From contig JAFEBB010000017.1 in NCBI GenBank assembly GCA_018266075.1, positions 57,316 to 121,315 of the forward strand: 64,000 bases of DNA. The letters are read 5' to 3'. How positions within the stretch are numbered: the first letter of the stretch is position 1; each line of letters starts with the position of its first letter. The translations under genes were made by a program, and so were the position numbers. The stretch comes from Deltaproteobacteria bacterium (GTDB lineage: Bacteria > Myxococcota > Myxococcia > Myxococcales > SZAS-1). Positions 52,691-61,543 of the stretch are shown piece by piece. The notes below the pieces were generated by a model. It was not told where the DNA came from and searched no databases. It saw nothing but the letters and a program-made list of their open reading frames with translations.

Positions 52691-53514
52691 TGCGTCGTCG
52701 CCGCACCGCTCCCGCTGCCGAGGGCGAGGGGTTCCTGGCTTCCATCAGCGACCTGATGGCTGCGCTTCTTTTCGTTTTCATTGCCACGGTGCTGGTCTTC
52801 GCCAATCGGCTCCGAGCGGCGGAGGCGCGGGCTCGGGAACAAGAGCAGCGCGCCCGCCAGACCAACGAGCAGCTCGAGAAAGAAAGAGCGAAATTCGACG
52901 CTGAGCACCGCGGCGTGGCCGATGCGCGCCGCGACTTGGTCGCCTTGCTCTTTCGCAACCTGCAGGCGAAGGGACTTCTTGGACTCGAGAAGACGCTCGA
53001 TACGGACGCGGCGGAACAAGGCGTCCTCCACCTCCCAGAGGGAGCAGTGTCCTTTTCGCGAGGCAAGTACGACTTCGATGGTGCTCAGAGCGTCAGCAAC
53101 CTCGCCGCGGTCGCGCAGGAATTGGCGAACGTGTTGCCCTGCTACGCAGTCAGCCCGCGACCAACTGGGGACTGCCCTGCCAGCTCGAAGACCTACAAGC
53201 TCGAGGCCATGCTCTTCGAGGGACACACCGACTCTCACCCGTTCATGGTCAATGGGACGGACCTGAATCTGTACCTATCCACAGAGCGTGCAATCCAGAC
53301 TTACAAGACCGTGATCCACAGGCAGCCTGTCCTGGACGACCTCCGCAATGCGAACCACCAAAAGGTGCTGAGCGTCGCGGGGTACGGCGCGGAACGCCTC
53401 CTCGACTCAGGGACCGGACCTGACGCCGACCGGAACAATCGGCGGATCGACCTGCGGTTCATCCTGACGGCGATGGCTTCGGCGGATCCGACCCCAAAGG
53501 TGACGGGGCCGTGA
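52687..53514 (+). CDS. zorB: Zorya ZorB, MotB/OmpA-like peptidoglycan-binding stator
   Basis: 275 residues. One N-terminal membrane helix has the key Asp22 in SISDLMAALLFVFIATVLVF, the residue that carries ions in this family. A coiled linker leads to a periplasmic OmpA-like domain (VSFSRGKYDFDGAQSVSNLA, then FEGHTDSHPF and RAIQTYKTV, and GYGAERLLDSGTGPDADRNN-type RRID end) that grips peptidoglycan. The start is a GTG overlapping zorA, directly followed by an ATG. Confidence 0.92.
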   Translation: MMRRRRTAPAAEGEGFLASISDLMAALLFVFIATVLVFANRLRAAEARAREQEQRARQTNEQLEKERAKFDAEHRGVADARRDLVALLFRNLQAKGLLGLEKTLDTDAAEQGVLHLPEGAVSFSRGKYDFDGAQSVSNLAAVAQELANVLPCYAVSPRPTGDCPASSKTYKLEAMLFEGHTDSHPFMVNGTDLNLYLSTERAIQTYKTVIHRQPVLDDLRNANHQKVLSVAGYGAERLLDSGTGPDADRNNRRIDLRFILTAMASADPTPKVTGP

Positions 53515-54926
53515 GCAAGCCAGGCCTTGGCGAGGTCCTCTCGACGAATCGGATCCTGGCGTTGGAGGAACTCCGCCGCGACCGCAGCTGGAGCCTGGAC
53601 CGGTCCAAGAAGCTCGTGCAGCGACTGGACCGGCAGCTCGAGGCCGCTGAGTCCCGTCCCCCTCGGTCTATCGACTTCGATCAGATTCGACGCGAGATAC
53701 GCGACCTGTGGTCAGCCCGAGCCGCCTTGGAGGATCTCTCGCCCCGGCATCTCCGGCTGTTCCCGTGGGTGGCGTTCGGCCCGCCCGACGCGCCCGCTTC
53801 AGCGTGGCTCGCTGCGGACGATGGCCTGACGCGGGCGTACCTCGGATGGCTACATGCTTCGCGCCGCCGGTCGGCGATTTCGGCTGCGATCCGGGTGCTG
53901 CTCGACACTTACCCGACCGAGCTTCCTACGTTCCACGCTTGGCGGCAGGGGCTCCGCGATCTGGGTGAAAGGCCCGGCGTGCTCCTGCCCGAAAGCGCGC
54001 CGGCGATATGGGTTCGCCACAGGCTCCTCTCGCAGGACGTGGCCCTGAGCCTGGCCGCATTGCTCACCCAGGAACTATCCGACTCGGCCTCTTCGGTTCT
54101 CACCAAGCTGCGGCTCGTGCCCGAACTCGAGCGCAGCGGGTTCATGCGCGAAGTCTGTACAAGGGTCGGAGCACAAGCCGAGTCGGAGCTGACCACCAGC
54201 AACTTGAGCCCGGACAGTCTGCAGCGCGTCCTCGAGCTCTTCGCGACGGGATCGAGCCTGCGCTTCGAGATGTTGCGGCCGACAATTGCGGGCCATCTGC
54301 TCCGGCCCTTTCGGACCCGAGCTGCGGCCGGTCCCATCCAGCAGAAGATCCAGTCCTTCATCTTGGCGCACCTGGGTGATCCGCGGCTGGGCTCCGCGAA
54401 GTGGGCGGGTGTAGCCGAGAGCGAGCGCGACACGCTCAAGCGCTGGCTGGCGCAGCAAAGCTTCGAGCTCTTCTTCGAGGTCCTCGACCGGACGGCCCAG
54501 GAGAACCACTGGCGATCCCGCCGGGCCTTCTGGAAGGAGTACCTCGACGCTGGAGTGATGACCGACGTGTGGCTGGTCCTCGGGCGGGACGCCCAAGAGC
54601 TGGTGTCCACGCGGGTCTCCAGCGCGTCCAATGCGACGTTTCGCAGCAACGTGGATCGGGCCCAGTCAGCTCTCTTGCTTCGGCTGCGAGGACGGACAGG
54701 TGCCACGCTGACCATCGCGGAGTTCAGTCACCAGGGCTCCTGCCGGGTGTGGCGCGAACCGAGCGCGCGGGCCCCGAAGCTCTATCAGACGGAGTACTCG
54801 TTGACCGTGCTCCGGGCGGAGGCCGATCACAGGCAGCCCCACCACGGAAACGCACAGGGAACCTGGCAGAACGAACTGCGAACCTGGCTTCGCCGGTACT
54901 GTGCGGTCGACCCGCTACGCGTCTGA
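53511..54926 (+). CDS. zorC: Zorya ZorC, EH-signature protein
   Basis: 471 residues, starting at a GTG that overlaps zorB. The N-terminal part is Arg-rich and helical (LVQRLDRQLEAAESRPPRSI). A long helical core follows, and near the end is the EH signature: TLTIAEFSHQGSCRVWREPS, then HRQPHHGNAQGTWQ. In type I Zorya, ZorC binds DNA and works with ZorD after the membrane motor is triggered. It is a soluble protein with no enzyme motif. Confidence 0.88.
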   Translation: MSKPGLGEVLSTNRILALEELRRDRSWSLDRSKKLVQRLDRQLEAAESRPPRSIDFDQIRREIRDLWSARAALEDLSPRHLRLFPWVAFGPPDAPASAWLAADDGLTRAYLGWLHASRRRSAISAAIRVLLDTYPTELPTFHAWRQGLRDLGERPGVLLPESAPAIWVRHRLLSQDVALSLAALLTQELSDSASSVLTKLRLVPELERSGFMREVCTRVGAQAESELTTSNLSPDSLQRVLELFATGSSLRFEMLRPTIAGHLLRPFRTRAAAGPIQQKIQSFILAHLGDPRLGSAKWAGVAESERDTLKRWLAQQSFELFFEVLDRTAQENHWRSRRAFWKEYLDAGVMTDVWLVLGRDAQELVSTRVSSASNATFRSNVDRAQSALLLRLRGRTGATLTIAEFSHQGSCRVWREPSARAPKLYQTEYSLTVLRAEADHRQPHHGNAQGTWQNELRTWLRRYCAVDPLRV

Positions 54927-54935
54927 GAGAGGCCG

Positions 54936-57680
54936 ATGGCGAAGCTCACGTGGACCGTTGAACCCGAAGGGTGGTCCTTCTCCGTCTTTGACGGAAACGA
55001 GTTCCAGCCATGGCCACGGTGGGGCGCACAGTCCCTCATCGGCGAGGGAGGGCGAACGCTCTCGGTCGGTCCGCTCTTGGGGCTGTTCGAGCGCCTCGAT
55101 GTTCCGGAACACGTCCGCGACGTGGTTGTCCCGCACGAGGCAGTCGCTTCGCTTCCCGACGAGGCGCTGGTCCAATTGGGCCTACCGCCACGATGGCCGA
55201 ACCATCTTCTCCTCACCGCGCGCGGCCAGGTCACCGACCCAGGGTTCCGAGTGACTGCCACGTTCCTCAACAACAAGGGCCATCCTTTGGCCGGTGTAGC
55301 GCAGTCGGGAGCGCTCATCACGCAAGGGAATCGGCGCTACGTTCTGCCGGAGAGCGAGCTTCGGATCCTGACTCGACTCGCACGGCTCGAAACCCTGGAC
55401 GCAGCGAAACCCGACGAGCGGATCGTCGCGTGGGGCGAGGTCCGACGGCTTCTTGAACCCGGGATCGGACGGGACCGCTACATCGACGGGTTCCGGGTGC
55501 GACGAGTCAACCAGCTCGGCCTCGAACCTGTGATCGACGAACGTGGAGAGGTCACCGTCGTTCCCAAGCTGATTCGCCGAGCAGATCGGACGGAAAACTG
55601 GGACGAAACCCAATCGAGTGAAGAGCTGACGCTGACTCAGCAGGACGATTTTCAGAGGCAATTCGCGAGAAAGAAGGCAGTCCCGAACCATTACGTGCTC
55701 GGTGATGGGACTGTGGTGATCGTCGAGCCCCCTGTCCGGGACGCGCTCGCACTCGTTCAGCGTGTCCGGAGTGAACCCCGCGGTGTGCGCGAGTTGTTCG
55801 TTTCCAACCCGCGCGTCTACCTAAGAGAGGCATTCGGAGACGCCCTCGGAGAGGAGCGCCTCGATGCCCTCTTCGAAGACGCAGGTTATGGCGAGCGCGT
55901 CCAGGAGGTCGCCCCCTGGGTGCCGCGCGCAGCTGAGCGGCGCGGGAGCGGCACGCAATGGGTTCCCCAGCAGCCGGTCCCGGAGCCGGTGATTCCGATC
56001 GAGGCAATTGAGCGAGCTTCGGACCAAGTGTCGCCTGGGCCAGGCCAGACGGTTCGCGCCGCAAAGGTCTTCGACAATGTCGATCAAGTCGGATTCGTGG
56101 CCAAGGCTCGGGCGCCGAGCCCCCAACGCTCACCTCACGTCCCGCTCGCTGTCCGCAGTCGCTTGCATTCGCACCAAATCGGCGCCCTTGGCTGGCTTCA
56201 GGACCATTGGTCGGCGGGAAGCCCCGGAGCGCTCCTGGCCGATGACATGGGCCTCGGGAAAACGCTCTCCACCCTCGCGTTCATGGCGTGGGTCCGCGAC
56301 CGGATGGAGTCGGGAAAAGACGTGGGCGGCCCAATCCTGGTGGTGGCGCCGACTGGCCTGCTGCACAACTGGAAGAAGGAGCACGACCTGCACCTCAACT
56401 CGCCCGGGTTGGGGCGGTTGGTGTGCGCATTCGGGGAGGATTTGAAAGGGCTTCGGCTCAGGGCGGGTTCGGGCGAGCTCCGCCACGGCCTGCCCGAGCT
56501 CGACCGGCAATCCCTGTCGGGCGCTGACTGGGTGCTGGCGACGTACGAAACCGTTCGCGACTACCAGCACAGCTTCGCGACGGTGCGCTGGGCGGTCGTT
56601 GTTGGTGACGAGATCCAGAAGATCAAGAATCCGGCCTCGCAATCGAGCAATGCCTTCAAGGCGCTCCAATCGCGGTTCACGATTGCGCTCACCGGCACGC
56701 CGGTGGAGAACCGCCTCGCGGATTTGTGGACCATCGTCGACGCGGTGAGGCCTGGCAGCCTTGGGTCGCTGCGGGATTTCAATGCGAGGTACGATCCGAC
56801 GCCGCCGAAGGGAGCACCTCCGCCTCCTCCCGATCCCACCCGGTTGAAGCCGCTCCATGAGTCATTGCTCGTCGAGGGGACTCCGACGCCTGCCAAACGG
56901 CGGATGAAGGAGGACCACCTCGAAGCGTTGCCGGAGAAGCGCGCGAACCTGCTCCGCGCGGAGATGCCCCGCGAACAGGCAGCGAAGTATCTCGAGGTCG
57001 TGAGCATCGCGCAGCACAGTCCGCGGACGCCTGCGAATGTGCTGCAGGCGATTCACAATCTTCGCAAGGTGTCGCTCCACCCGGCAGTGCTCGACTCGGC
57101 GCCCGGGGACGACGCCTACCTGGGACGCTCGGCCCGCCTTCGGCCTTGCGTCGAGGTCCTCGATCGGATTCGTGCGTCCGGTGAGAAGGCGCTGATATTC
57201 ACGGACTCGCTGGCCATGCAGGGAGAGCTGGCAGGTCTTCTGCAGAGGCGCTTCGGCTTGCGTCGCCCACCGATGCTCATCAACGGCGAAGTTGCTGGCG
57301 CTGAGCGTCAGCGGCGCGTGGACACGTTCCAGGGCGAGCAAGGTTTCGACGTGATGATCCTCTCGCCCAAGGCCGGCGGTGTAGGGCTCACGCTTACGGC
57401 CGCCAACCACGTCATCCACCTCTCGCGCTGGTGGAACCCGGCAGTGGAAGATCAGGCAACCGACCGGGTCTATCGGATCGGCCAGACCAAGCCGGTGACG
57501 GTGCATCTGCCGATGGCGATCCACCCGGTTTTGGGGGACCAGAGCTTCGATGTGCTGCTCCATGGGCTGCTGGAACGGAAACGAGCGCTGAGCCGGTCCG
57601 TGCTGGCACCCACGGGGGAGACGGAGGGCGACCTTAAGGAGCTGTTTGAGGCAGCGATCGCGCGCCGCGACGGAAGCTAG
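54936..57680 (+). CDS. zorD: Zorya ZorD, SNF2-type helicase
   Basis: 914 residues. The N-terminal 400 residues are specific to ZorD. The helicase part follows with Walker A ALLADDMGLGKTLSTLAFMA at about 430, Walker B VVVGDEIQKIKNPA at about 555, LTGTPVENRLADLW, and the second lobe ILSPKAGGVGLTLTAANHVI with RWWNPAVEDQATDRVYRIGQ. ZorD is the SNF2-like effector ATPase, reported to degrade DNA in type I Zorya. Its presence with ZorC, and the absence of an HNH ZorE, makes this type I. It ends the operon. The next genes are on the other strand. Confidence 0.92.
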   Translation: MAKLTWTVEPEGWSFSVFDGNEFQPWPRWGAQSLIGEGGRTLSVGPLLGLFERLDVPEHVRDVVVPHEAVASLPDEALVQLGLPPRWPNHLLLTARGQVTDPGFRVTATFLNNKGHPLAGVAQSGALITQGNRRYVLPESELRILTRLARLETLDAAKPDERIVAWGEVRRLLEPGIGRDRYIDGFRVRRVNQLGLEPVIDERGEVTVVPKLIRRADRTENWDETQSSEELTLTQQDDFQRQFARKKAVPNHYVLGDGTVVIVEPPVRDALALVQRVRSEPRGVRELFVSNPRVYLREAFGDALGEERLDALFEDAGYGERVQEVAPWVPRAAERRGSGTQWVPQQPVPEPVIPIEAIERASDQVSPGPGQTVRAAKVFDNVDQVGFVAKARAPSPQRSPHVPLAVRSRLHSHQIGALGWLQDHWSAGSPGALLADDMGLGKTLSTLAFMAWVRDRMESGKDVGGPILVVAPTGLLHNWKKEHDLHLNSPGLGRLVCAFGEDLKGLRLRAGSGELRHGLPELDRQSLSGADWVLATYETVRDYQHSFATVRWAVVVGDEIQKIKNPASQSSNAFKALQSRFTIALTGTPVENRLADLWTIVDAVRPGSLGSLRDFNARYDPTPPKGAPPPPPDPTRLKPLHESLLVEGTPTPAKRRMKEDHLEALPEKRANLLRAEMPREQAAKYLEVVSIAQHSPRTPANVLQAIHNLRKVSLHPAVLDSAPGDDAYLGRSARLRPCVEVLDRIRASGEKALIFTDSLAMQGELAGLLQRRFGLRRPPMLINGEVAGAERQRRVDTFQGEQGFDVMILSPKAGGVGLTLTAANHVIHLSRWWNPAVEDQATDRVYRIGQTKPVTVHLPMAIHPVLGDQSFDVLLHGLLERKRALSRSVLAPTGETEGDLKELFEAAIARRDGS

Positions 57681-57728
57681 GAGCCACGACACGAAGTGCG
57701 GTCGCGGGGACACCTCGGAGCGTGTAGA

Positions 57729-57860
57729 TCAACGGCCGCCTGGGGTGCGAAACGCCGGCAGCAGCCCGTCGTTGACCCACTTCACGACGGAGCTGGGATC
57801 CATCTGCAGGAGCGCGCCCGCTTCGTGCGAGGTGAGGAGGCGGTTCGGGTCGGAGGGCAT
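57729..57860 (-). pseudogene. Truncated BldC/MerR-type helix-turn-helix gene
   Basis: A 43-codon frame too short for most gene finders. It reads MPSDPNRLLTSHEAGALLQM, then DPSSVVKWVNDGLLPAFRTP and GGR before a stop. This is the start of the small HTH that in full-length proteins continues past GGHRRI into the wing and recognition region. It stops exactly where the wing should start, so it is probably a remnant left by a rearrangement next to zorD. A ribosome site (GAGGAGCTCGCG) is present. Confidence 0.55.
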
Positions 57861-57873
57861 CGCGAGCTCCTCT

Positions 57874-58674
57874 TCAGCTCATGATGAACTTCTCTACCGC
57901 CATCGCCAACCCGACGAACCCCTGCTTCACGAGGGCGTCGCGCATACTCGTAGCGAACTTCTTGGCCTGTTCCATCGGGAGGAGGCCCTTCGCGAACTCG
58001 TCCGTGAGCCGGTCCGCCAGGAAGGTGGTCTCTCGCTCGACGACCGACATCTTCCGCTCCATCGGCTCGAGCCGGTCTCGAACATCGGCGATTGCCTTCG
58101 TGAGCCCACCCGGATCAGGGTGGTCAGCCGCATACTTGATTGCCGCTGCCAACGCCGACGCAGTCTCCTTATTTTCGATTGAGTCTCGGGTCTTCTGAAA
58201 CTCCAGCCGCAATCGCAGGTCTAACGAGCGCGCTTCCGCTGTGGCTGCCCGACGCTCGAGAGCGAGAAGAATCTCTCGAAATGCTTCCAGGTGAAGCGTC
58301 AGCCTATGCCCGTGGCCTCCGGCAGTCACATCCATCGAAGTCACCAGCATCTCGGTGAGCCCAATATAGAGAGCGGTCAGTGCCTGGACCTCCAAGGCAA
58401 TTGTTGATGGGGGCGCATTGTCGTGAGCTCGCCTCAATGCTTCCTGCTCAATCCTTCCAGGATTCCAATAGAGAAGGACCTGTCGACCGGCGTTCCAGAG
58501 GCTTCGTGCGCAATTGGCCCCTTCCGACCAGCCGGACGGGGACAAGGCCTGCGGTGGGTTCGCCGGAAGCTCAACGTGGTTGGCGAGCAGGCCGTTGGGC
58601 GCCGATGGATAGGGGTCTTGGTCCAGCCACTCGAGCGCCTTCGTCGTTGTCTCGTTCCGCTTTCGCTCCGACAT
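57874..58674 (-). CDS. Unknown helical protein downstream of Zorya
   Basis: 266 residues, mostly helical. The first 100 residues have a Pro/Asn/Trp-rich head (EWLDQDPYPSAPNGLLANHV). A long amphipathic region follows (REILLALERRAATAEARSLD, then VRDRLEPMERKMSVVERETT) with coiled-coil character. No motif or family is recognised. It converges with zorD, and the HTH fragment begins 13 nt after its stop, so the two minus-strand frames may once have been one operon. Function unknown. Confidence 0.65.
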   Translation of the reverse strand: MSERKRNETTTKALEWLDQDPYPSAPNGLLANHVELPANPPQALSPSGWSEGANCARSLWNAGRQVLLYWNPGRIEQEALRRAHDNAPPSTIALEVQALTALYIGLTEMLVTSMDVTAGGHGHRLTLHLEAFREILLALERRAATAEARSLDLRLRLEFQKTRDSIENKETASALAAAIKYAADHPDPGGLTKAIADVRDRLEPMERKMSVVERETTFLADRLTDEFAKGLLPMEQAKKFATSMRDALVKQGFVGLAMAVEKFIMS

Positions 58675-58711
58675 TTCCGAATTCCTCCGCGCTGCCCAGC
58701 TGGTCTGCGAA

Positions 58712-59049
58712 CTACTTGCTCCGCCTCGCCTCCCGCCCGTCCCGGGTCAGCGTGGCCAAGTCGCCCTTGCCCAGCTTTTCGAGCTTCATCTTGAGCCTGC
58801 GGGCCTTCACGTAGTGGTTCTGGCACTCCCCTTCGCCGCGCTCTTCCGGGTGCACCCGGGGACCGCACAGGGCGCCTCGGCTGCCGACAGGGCCGGACGC
58901 CCAGACCGGCCTGCGGCTTTGGCGCCCTTCCCTCCGGAGGCCGACTTGGCAAGCAGGGCGTCGGCGGCGCCCGCAAGCTCCAGGCCAATCAGGTGGCCCG
59001 GTTCGCGGACGGTCGCGCGGAGAGTGTCGAGCTTCGGTGGGCGGGGCAT
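58712..59049 (-). pseudogene. Frameshifted myxobacterial-type small Cys/His protein
   Basis: The frame from ATG 59049 begins MPRPPKLDTLRATV and runs to a CAVPGC motif. The matching end, ECQNHYVKARRLKM to EARRSK before a stop at 58712, lies in another frame. Joining the two needs one extra base near 58828, where the minus strand reads AAGGGGAGTGCC. The rejoined protein (about 112 residues) has C-x4-C plus C-x2-H, a small zinc-knuckle plan I associate with myxobacterial 'vegetative' proteins. The frameshift may be real or a sequencing slip in a G run. Confidence 0.65.
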
Positions 59050-59322
59050 GCGTGGCTCCAGGAGTGGCCAGTTGCGATTTCCCCAAGGGCCATGTCCCGC
59101 AAGCGATCTGAGACGGCGACGAACATTGGAGAATCGACGACGGTCGACGGGCTCCACGGAAGGGGGGCGTTACCTCGGGACCAAGAGCACCAGCCGAGTT
59201 CGACCAGGATCACTGCGATGTACTTGGGGTCGATGCCGGCGCCAAAGCGCAGCAGCAACCCGGAGCGTATCGCCACGATGAACTCTCGGGGTTAGCAGTC
59301 GACGGAGGAACCCTCCCCGTGT

Positions 59323-60402
59323 CTACTGGCCGAGGCGCACTTTGAGCCGATTGAAATGCGAATGATCGATGACGTCATCGTGCTGCAGTCGACCCACGAC
59401 GATGCCAGGTGCAATTCCGAGTTCCTCGGCGAAAGCTACGACTGACGCCTCCGTGAGCGGTCGCGTGTCGAGAAAGTCCTGATAGACGTCGGCTGGGATC
59501 AGCACGTTTCGCGCGAACTCGTCGGCCTCCCGCTCTTTTGGATTCAACCCGCCTTCCTCCACGTCGATGAATGTCGTGCTCTTCGGATGGAGAAGGACGT
59601 GCGCGCTTTCGTGGAACAGCGAGAACCAGAAGTGGTCGTCCTTCTTGTACCGGTACGAGAGGACGATCATCGCCTTCGCCGGGCTCAGCCAGCGGGACGC
59701 GCCGCTCGCCCGAATGCCGTCGATCTCCGGCACGATCACGACGGCAACACCAACCAGGGCAAATGACCGGCGAAGCTCCTTGACGCCTTCAGCGTGGGGC
59801 AGACGCGAGAGCTTTCGAGCGTGCTGGATGGCGCGCTTGAAAGCTGCCTCGTCAAAGGGCTCACATGGAATCGTGGAGGCTTCGATCTCACCTTGGCGAA
59901 GCCAGGCACGGGTCGCATGCCTGTCGATCTCAAACTTGCTCGAGCGTCGGAATGAGACCTCCGCCGTCGCTCCCGCGTCCCATTGCCGCGGAGACGCGAT
60001 GCCGAAGAAGTTGAGCAACTCTCGAAGTTGGTCAACTGGATCGCTCACAGCACGAATCCAGCCTGCCCTCGCCATCTCCTTGATGGGAAAGCTGCGGACC
60101 CAGTCGCGGTCGTGCGCGAGCCGCGCTCGCTCGTCTCTCCGCGCCAGACTCTCCTGATACTGGCTCTCCCGCTCGATCCAGAAGCGCGCGGGCACACCCA
60201 AGACGCGCTCGAGCTGCAGCGCGGTCTCCGAGGTGATGCTGGCCTTGCCGTTGATGATCTCGTTGATGGTCTTCTTGGGTCTCCCCGTCCGCTCAGCCAG
60301 CTCGGCCTGGGACATGCCCTTGGCCTCCAGCGTCTCGGCCAGCGTGTCGCCTGGCGGCGAGACCTCCTCTGGCGCGTACTCGTTCTCGGCGAGACTACTC
60401 AT
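59323..60402 (-). CDS. HigA-type antitoxin fused to ImmA/IrrE metalloprotease domain
   Basis: 359 residues from the ATG at 60402, which overlaps the toxin gene by 8 nt. The HTH_3 domain is at about 15-70 (AETLEAKGMSQAELAERTGR, then PKKTINEIINGKASITSETA). A helical linker follows, and at about 240-290 the zinc protease motif FSLFHESAHVLLH (HExxH). HigA binds and neutralises its toxin and represses the pair. Fusion with ImmA/IrrE suggests that it can cleave a regulator or itself under stress, by analogy with known ImmA proteins. Confidence 0.88.
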   Translation of the reverse strand: MSSLAENEYAPEEVSPPGDTLAETLEAKGMSQAELAERTGRPKKTINEIINGKASITSETALQLERVLGVPARFWIERESQYQESLARRDERARLAHDRDWVRSFPIKEMARAGWIRAVSDPVDQLRELLNFFGIASPRQWDAGATAEVSFRRSSKFEIDRHATRAWLRQGEIEASTIPCEPFDEAAFKRAIQHARKLSRLPHAEGVKELRRSFALVGVAVVIVPEIDGIRASGASRWLSPAKAMIVLSYRYKKDDHFWFSLFHESAHVLLHPKSTTFIDVEEGGLNPKEREADEFARNVLIPADVYQDFLDTRPLTEASVVAFAEELGIAPGIVVGRLQHDDVIDHSHFNRLKVRLGQ

Positions 60403-60733
60403 GAGTGTCCTCCACTCCGTGGATGACAACAGCTGTGACCCTCGCCCAATCCAGCCCCCCATCGCCGCGCGTCGGTCGCGGCGCATGATCGACGGTGAAG
60501 ATCATCCGGTATGGCTGCCCGAGGTCGACGGACAGCTGGCCCGAGCGGTTGTTCTTCAGCTCGTGGCATCGAAGCTGCGGCAGCGTCTTCAATGTCGCCA
60601 GCGTCGGGGCAGCTTGCAACTCGTCGAGACGACGCCCAACCAGCTTGCCCCTGACCTCGCCCCACCGGCGTGTGCGGCTCTTCGGACCTTCGCAGTCGCG
60701 AGCCAGGTCCTTGGACTGGAAGCGCACGCGCAC
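60395..60733 (-). CDS. HigB/RelE-family toxin
   Basis: A 112-residue protein from a GTG at 60733 (MRVRFQSKDLARDC). It has the RelE/HigB core: TLKTLPQLRCHELKNNRSGQ, then LSVDLGQPYRMIFTVDHAP. These toxins cleave mRNA on the ribosome. It precedes the antitoxin, the usual order for HigBA. The operator-like inverted repeat CTTAACC-N5-GGTTAAG begins 14 nt upstream of its start codon. Confidence 0.83.
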   Translation of the reverse strand: MRVRFQSKDLARDCEGPKSRTRRWGEVRGKLVGRRLDELQAAPTLATLKTLPQLRCHELKNNRSGQLSVDLGQPYRMIFTVDHAPRPTRGDGGLDWARVTAVVIHGVEDTHE

Positions 60734-60746
60734 CGGGCGACCATGC

Positions 60747-60813
60747 CTTAACCCTGACGGTTAAGCAATCTGATTCCACGTCGTTCACGCCAGGGGTTAA
60801 CGACCTGTCAGGG
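60747..60813. promoter_or_regulatory. Operator repeats between toxin and ubiquitin-like operon
   Basis: CTTAACC-CTGAC-GGTTAAG at 60747-60765 is a 7-bp-arm inverted repeat beside the toxin start. A third GGTTAA lies at 60795-60800. CCCTGAC (60752-60758) also pairs with GTCAGGG (60807-60813). This 142-nt gap is shared by the divergent ubiquitin-like genes, so the HigA repressor may control both. Confidence 0.55.
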
Positions 60814-60875
60814 CGGCGTCTGATCCTGCGTCCGGGAGGTGAAGGGGCATCTCGCCCCAATCAAGGAGCCTCACC

Positions 60876-61163
60876 ATGAACACCGACACCACCGCTGCCA
60901 CTGCCGCGGGCAAGCCTGCGATCCAGCCCCACCCCGAGCCCGTCACGATCGAGGTCAACAAGCGCCCCGTGACCATGCCCGACAAGAAGGCCACGGGCCT
61001 GCAGGTGAAGAAGGAGGCCATCGCCCAGGGTGTCTCCATCAAGGCGGACTTCTTGCTCTTTCGCGTCGACGGCAAGGCCCAGCACCAGATCGCCGACGAC
61101 CAGGAGATCGAGCTCCACAAGGACGAGGCGTTCCGGGCCGTCGCGCCGGACGACAACTCGTGA
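60876..61163 (+). CDS. Ubiquitin-like beta-grasp protein (multi-ubiquitin type)
   Basis: 95 residues with a strong AAGGAG site. After about 25 flexible residues comes one beta-grasp unit: VTIEVNKRPVTMPDKKATGL, then QVKKEAIAQGV, and DFLLFRVDGKAQHQIADDQE with IELHKDEAFRAV. This fits the bacterial multi-ubiquitin family, here with only one domain. The C-terminus is APDDNS, with no Gly-Gly. It is coupled (GTGA) to an E2-like gene and an E1 gene, so a conjugation substrate role is expected, but the missing Gly-Gly argues for unusual chemistry. Confidence 0.75.
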   Translation: MNTDTTAATAAGKPAIQPHPEPVTIEVNKRPVTMPDKKATGLQVKKEAIAQGVSIKADFLLFRVDGKAQHQIADDQEIELHKDEAFRAVAPDDNS

Positions 61164-61543
61164 TCACCGCTGACGTCCAGCGCGCCCTCGAAGAGCTGCG
61201 TACGACCTTCGGCGCCGACAGCGTGAGCCATGCGGAGGATGGCGCGGGTGGCGCCCACGTAACCGTCACCGGCCTCGAGCCGGGCGCGCAGTACGGACCG
61301 CGCCCGGTTTCGGTGAGGTTCACGATCGCGTTCACGTACCCGGCCTCGGACGTCTACCCGCACTTGATCTCACCTCCACTGGTTCGGGTGGACGGCCAGC
61401 AGCTCGGTAGCGGGCTCTCCCAGACCAACCTGAACGGGACGCCGGTGACGCAGGTTTCCCGACGATCGAACCACTGGGACGCGAACACGGACACCGCAGC
61501 CATCAAGCTGCAGAAGGTTCTCGAATGGTTGCGCAAGAGCTGA
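61160..61543 (+). CDS. E2-like (UBC-fold) protein without cysteine
   Basis: 127 residues from the GTG that overlaps the ubiquitin-like gene. The UBC-like pattern is visible: RFTIAFTYPASDVYPHLISP with the P/YP turn, PPLVRVDGQQLG, then RRSNHWDANTDTAAIKLQKV and a last helix LEWLRKS. The residue before the conserved Trp, where E2s have the catalytic Cys, is not Cys. The whole protein has no cysteine. It cannot form an E2 thioester, so it may be a scaffold or use a different mechanism. It overlaps the E1 gene by 19 nt. Confidence 0.72.
   Translation: MITADVQRALEELRTTFGADSVSHAEDGAGGAHVTVTGLEPGAQYGPRPVSVRFTIAFTYPASDVYPHLISPPLVRVDGQQLGSGLSQTNLNGTPVTQVSRRSNHWDANTDTAAIKLQKVLEWLRKS

Noticed and set aside
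58989..59276. 95-codon minus-strand frame overlapping the small Cys/His gene
   Set aside because: Its second half overlaps a better-supported gene in another frame and it has no recognisable domain. The first 60 residues look protein-like but cannot be supported.
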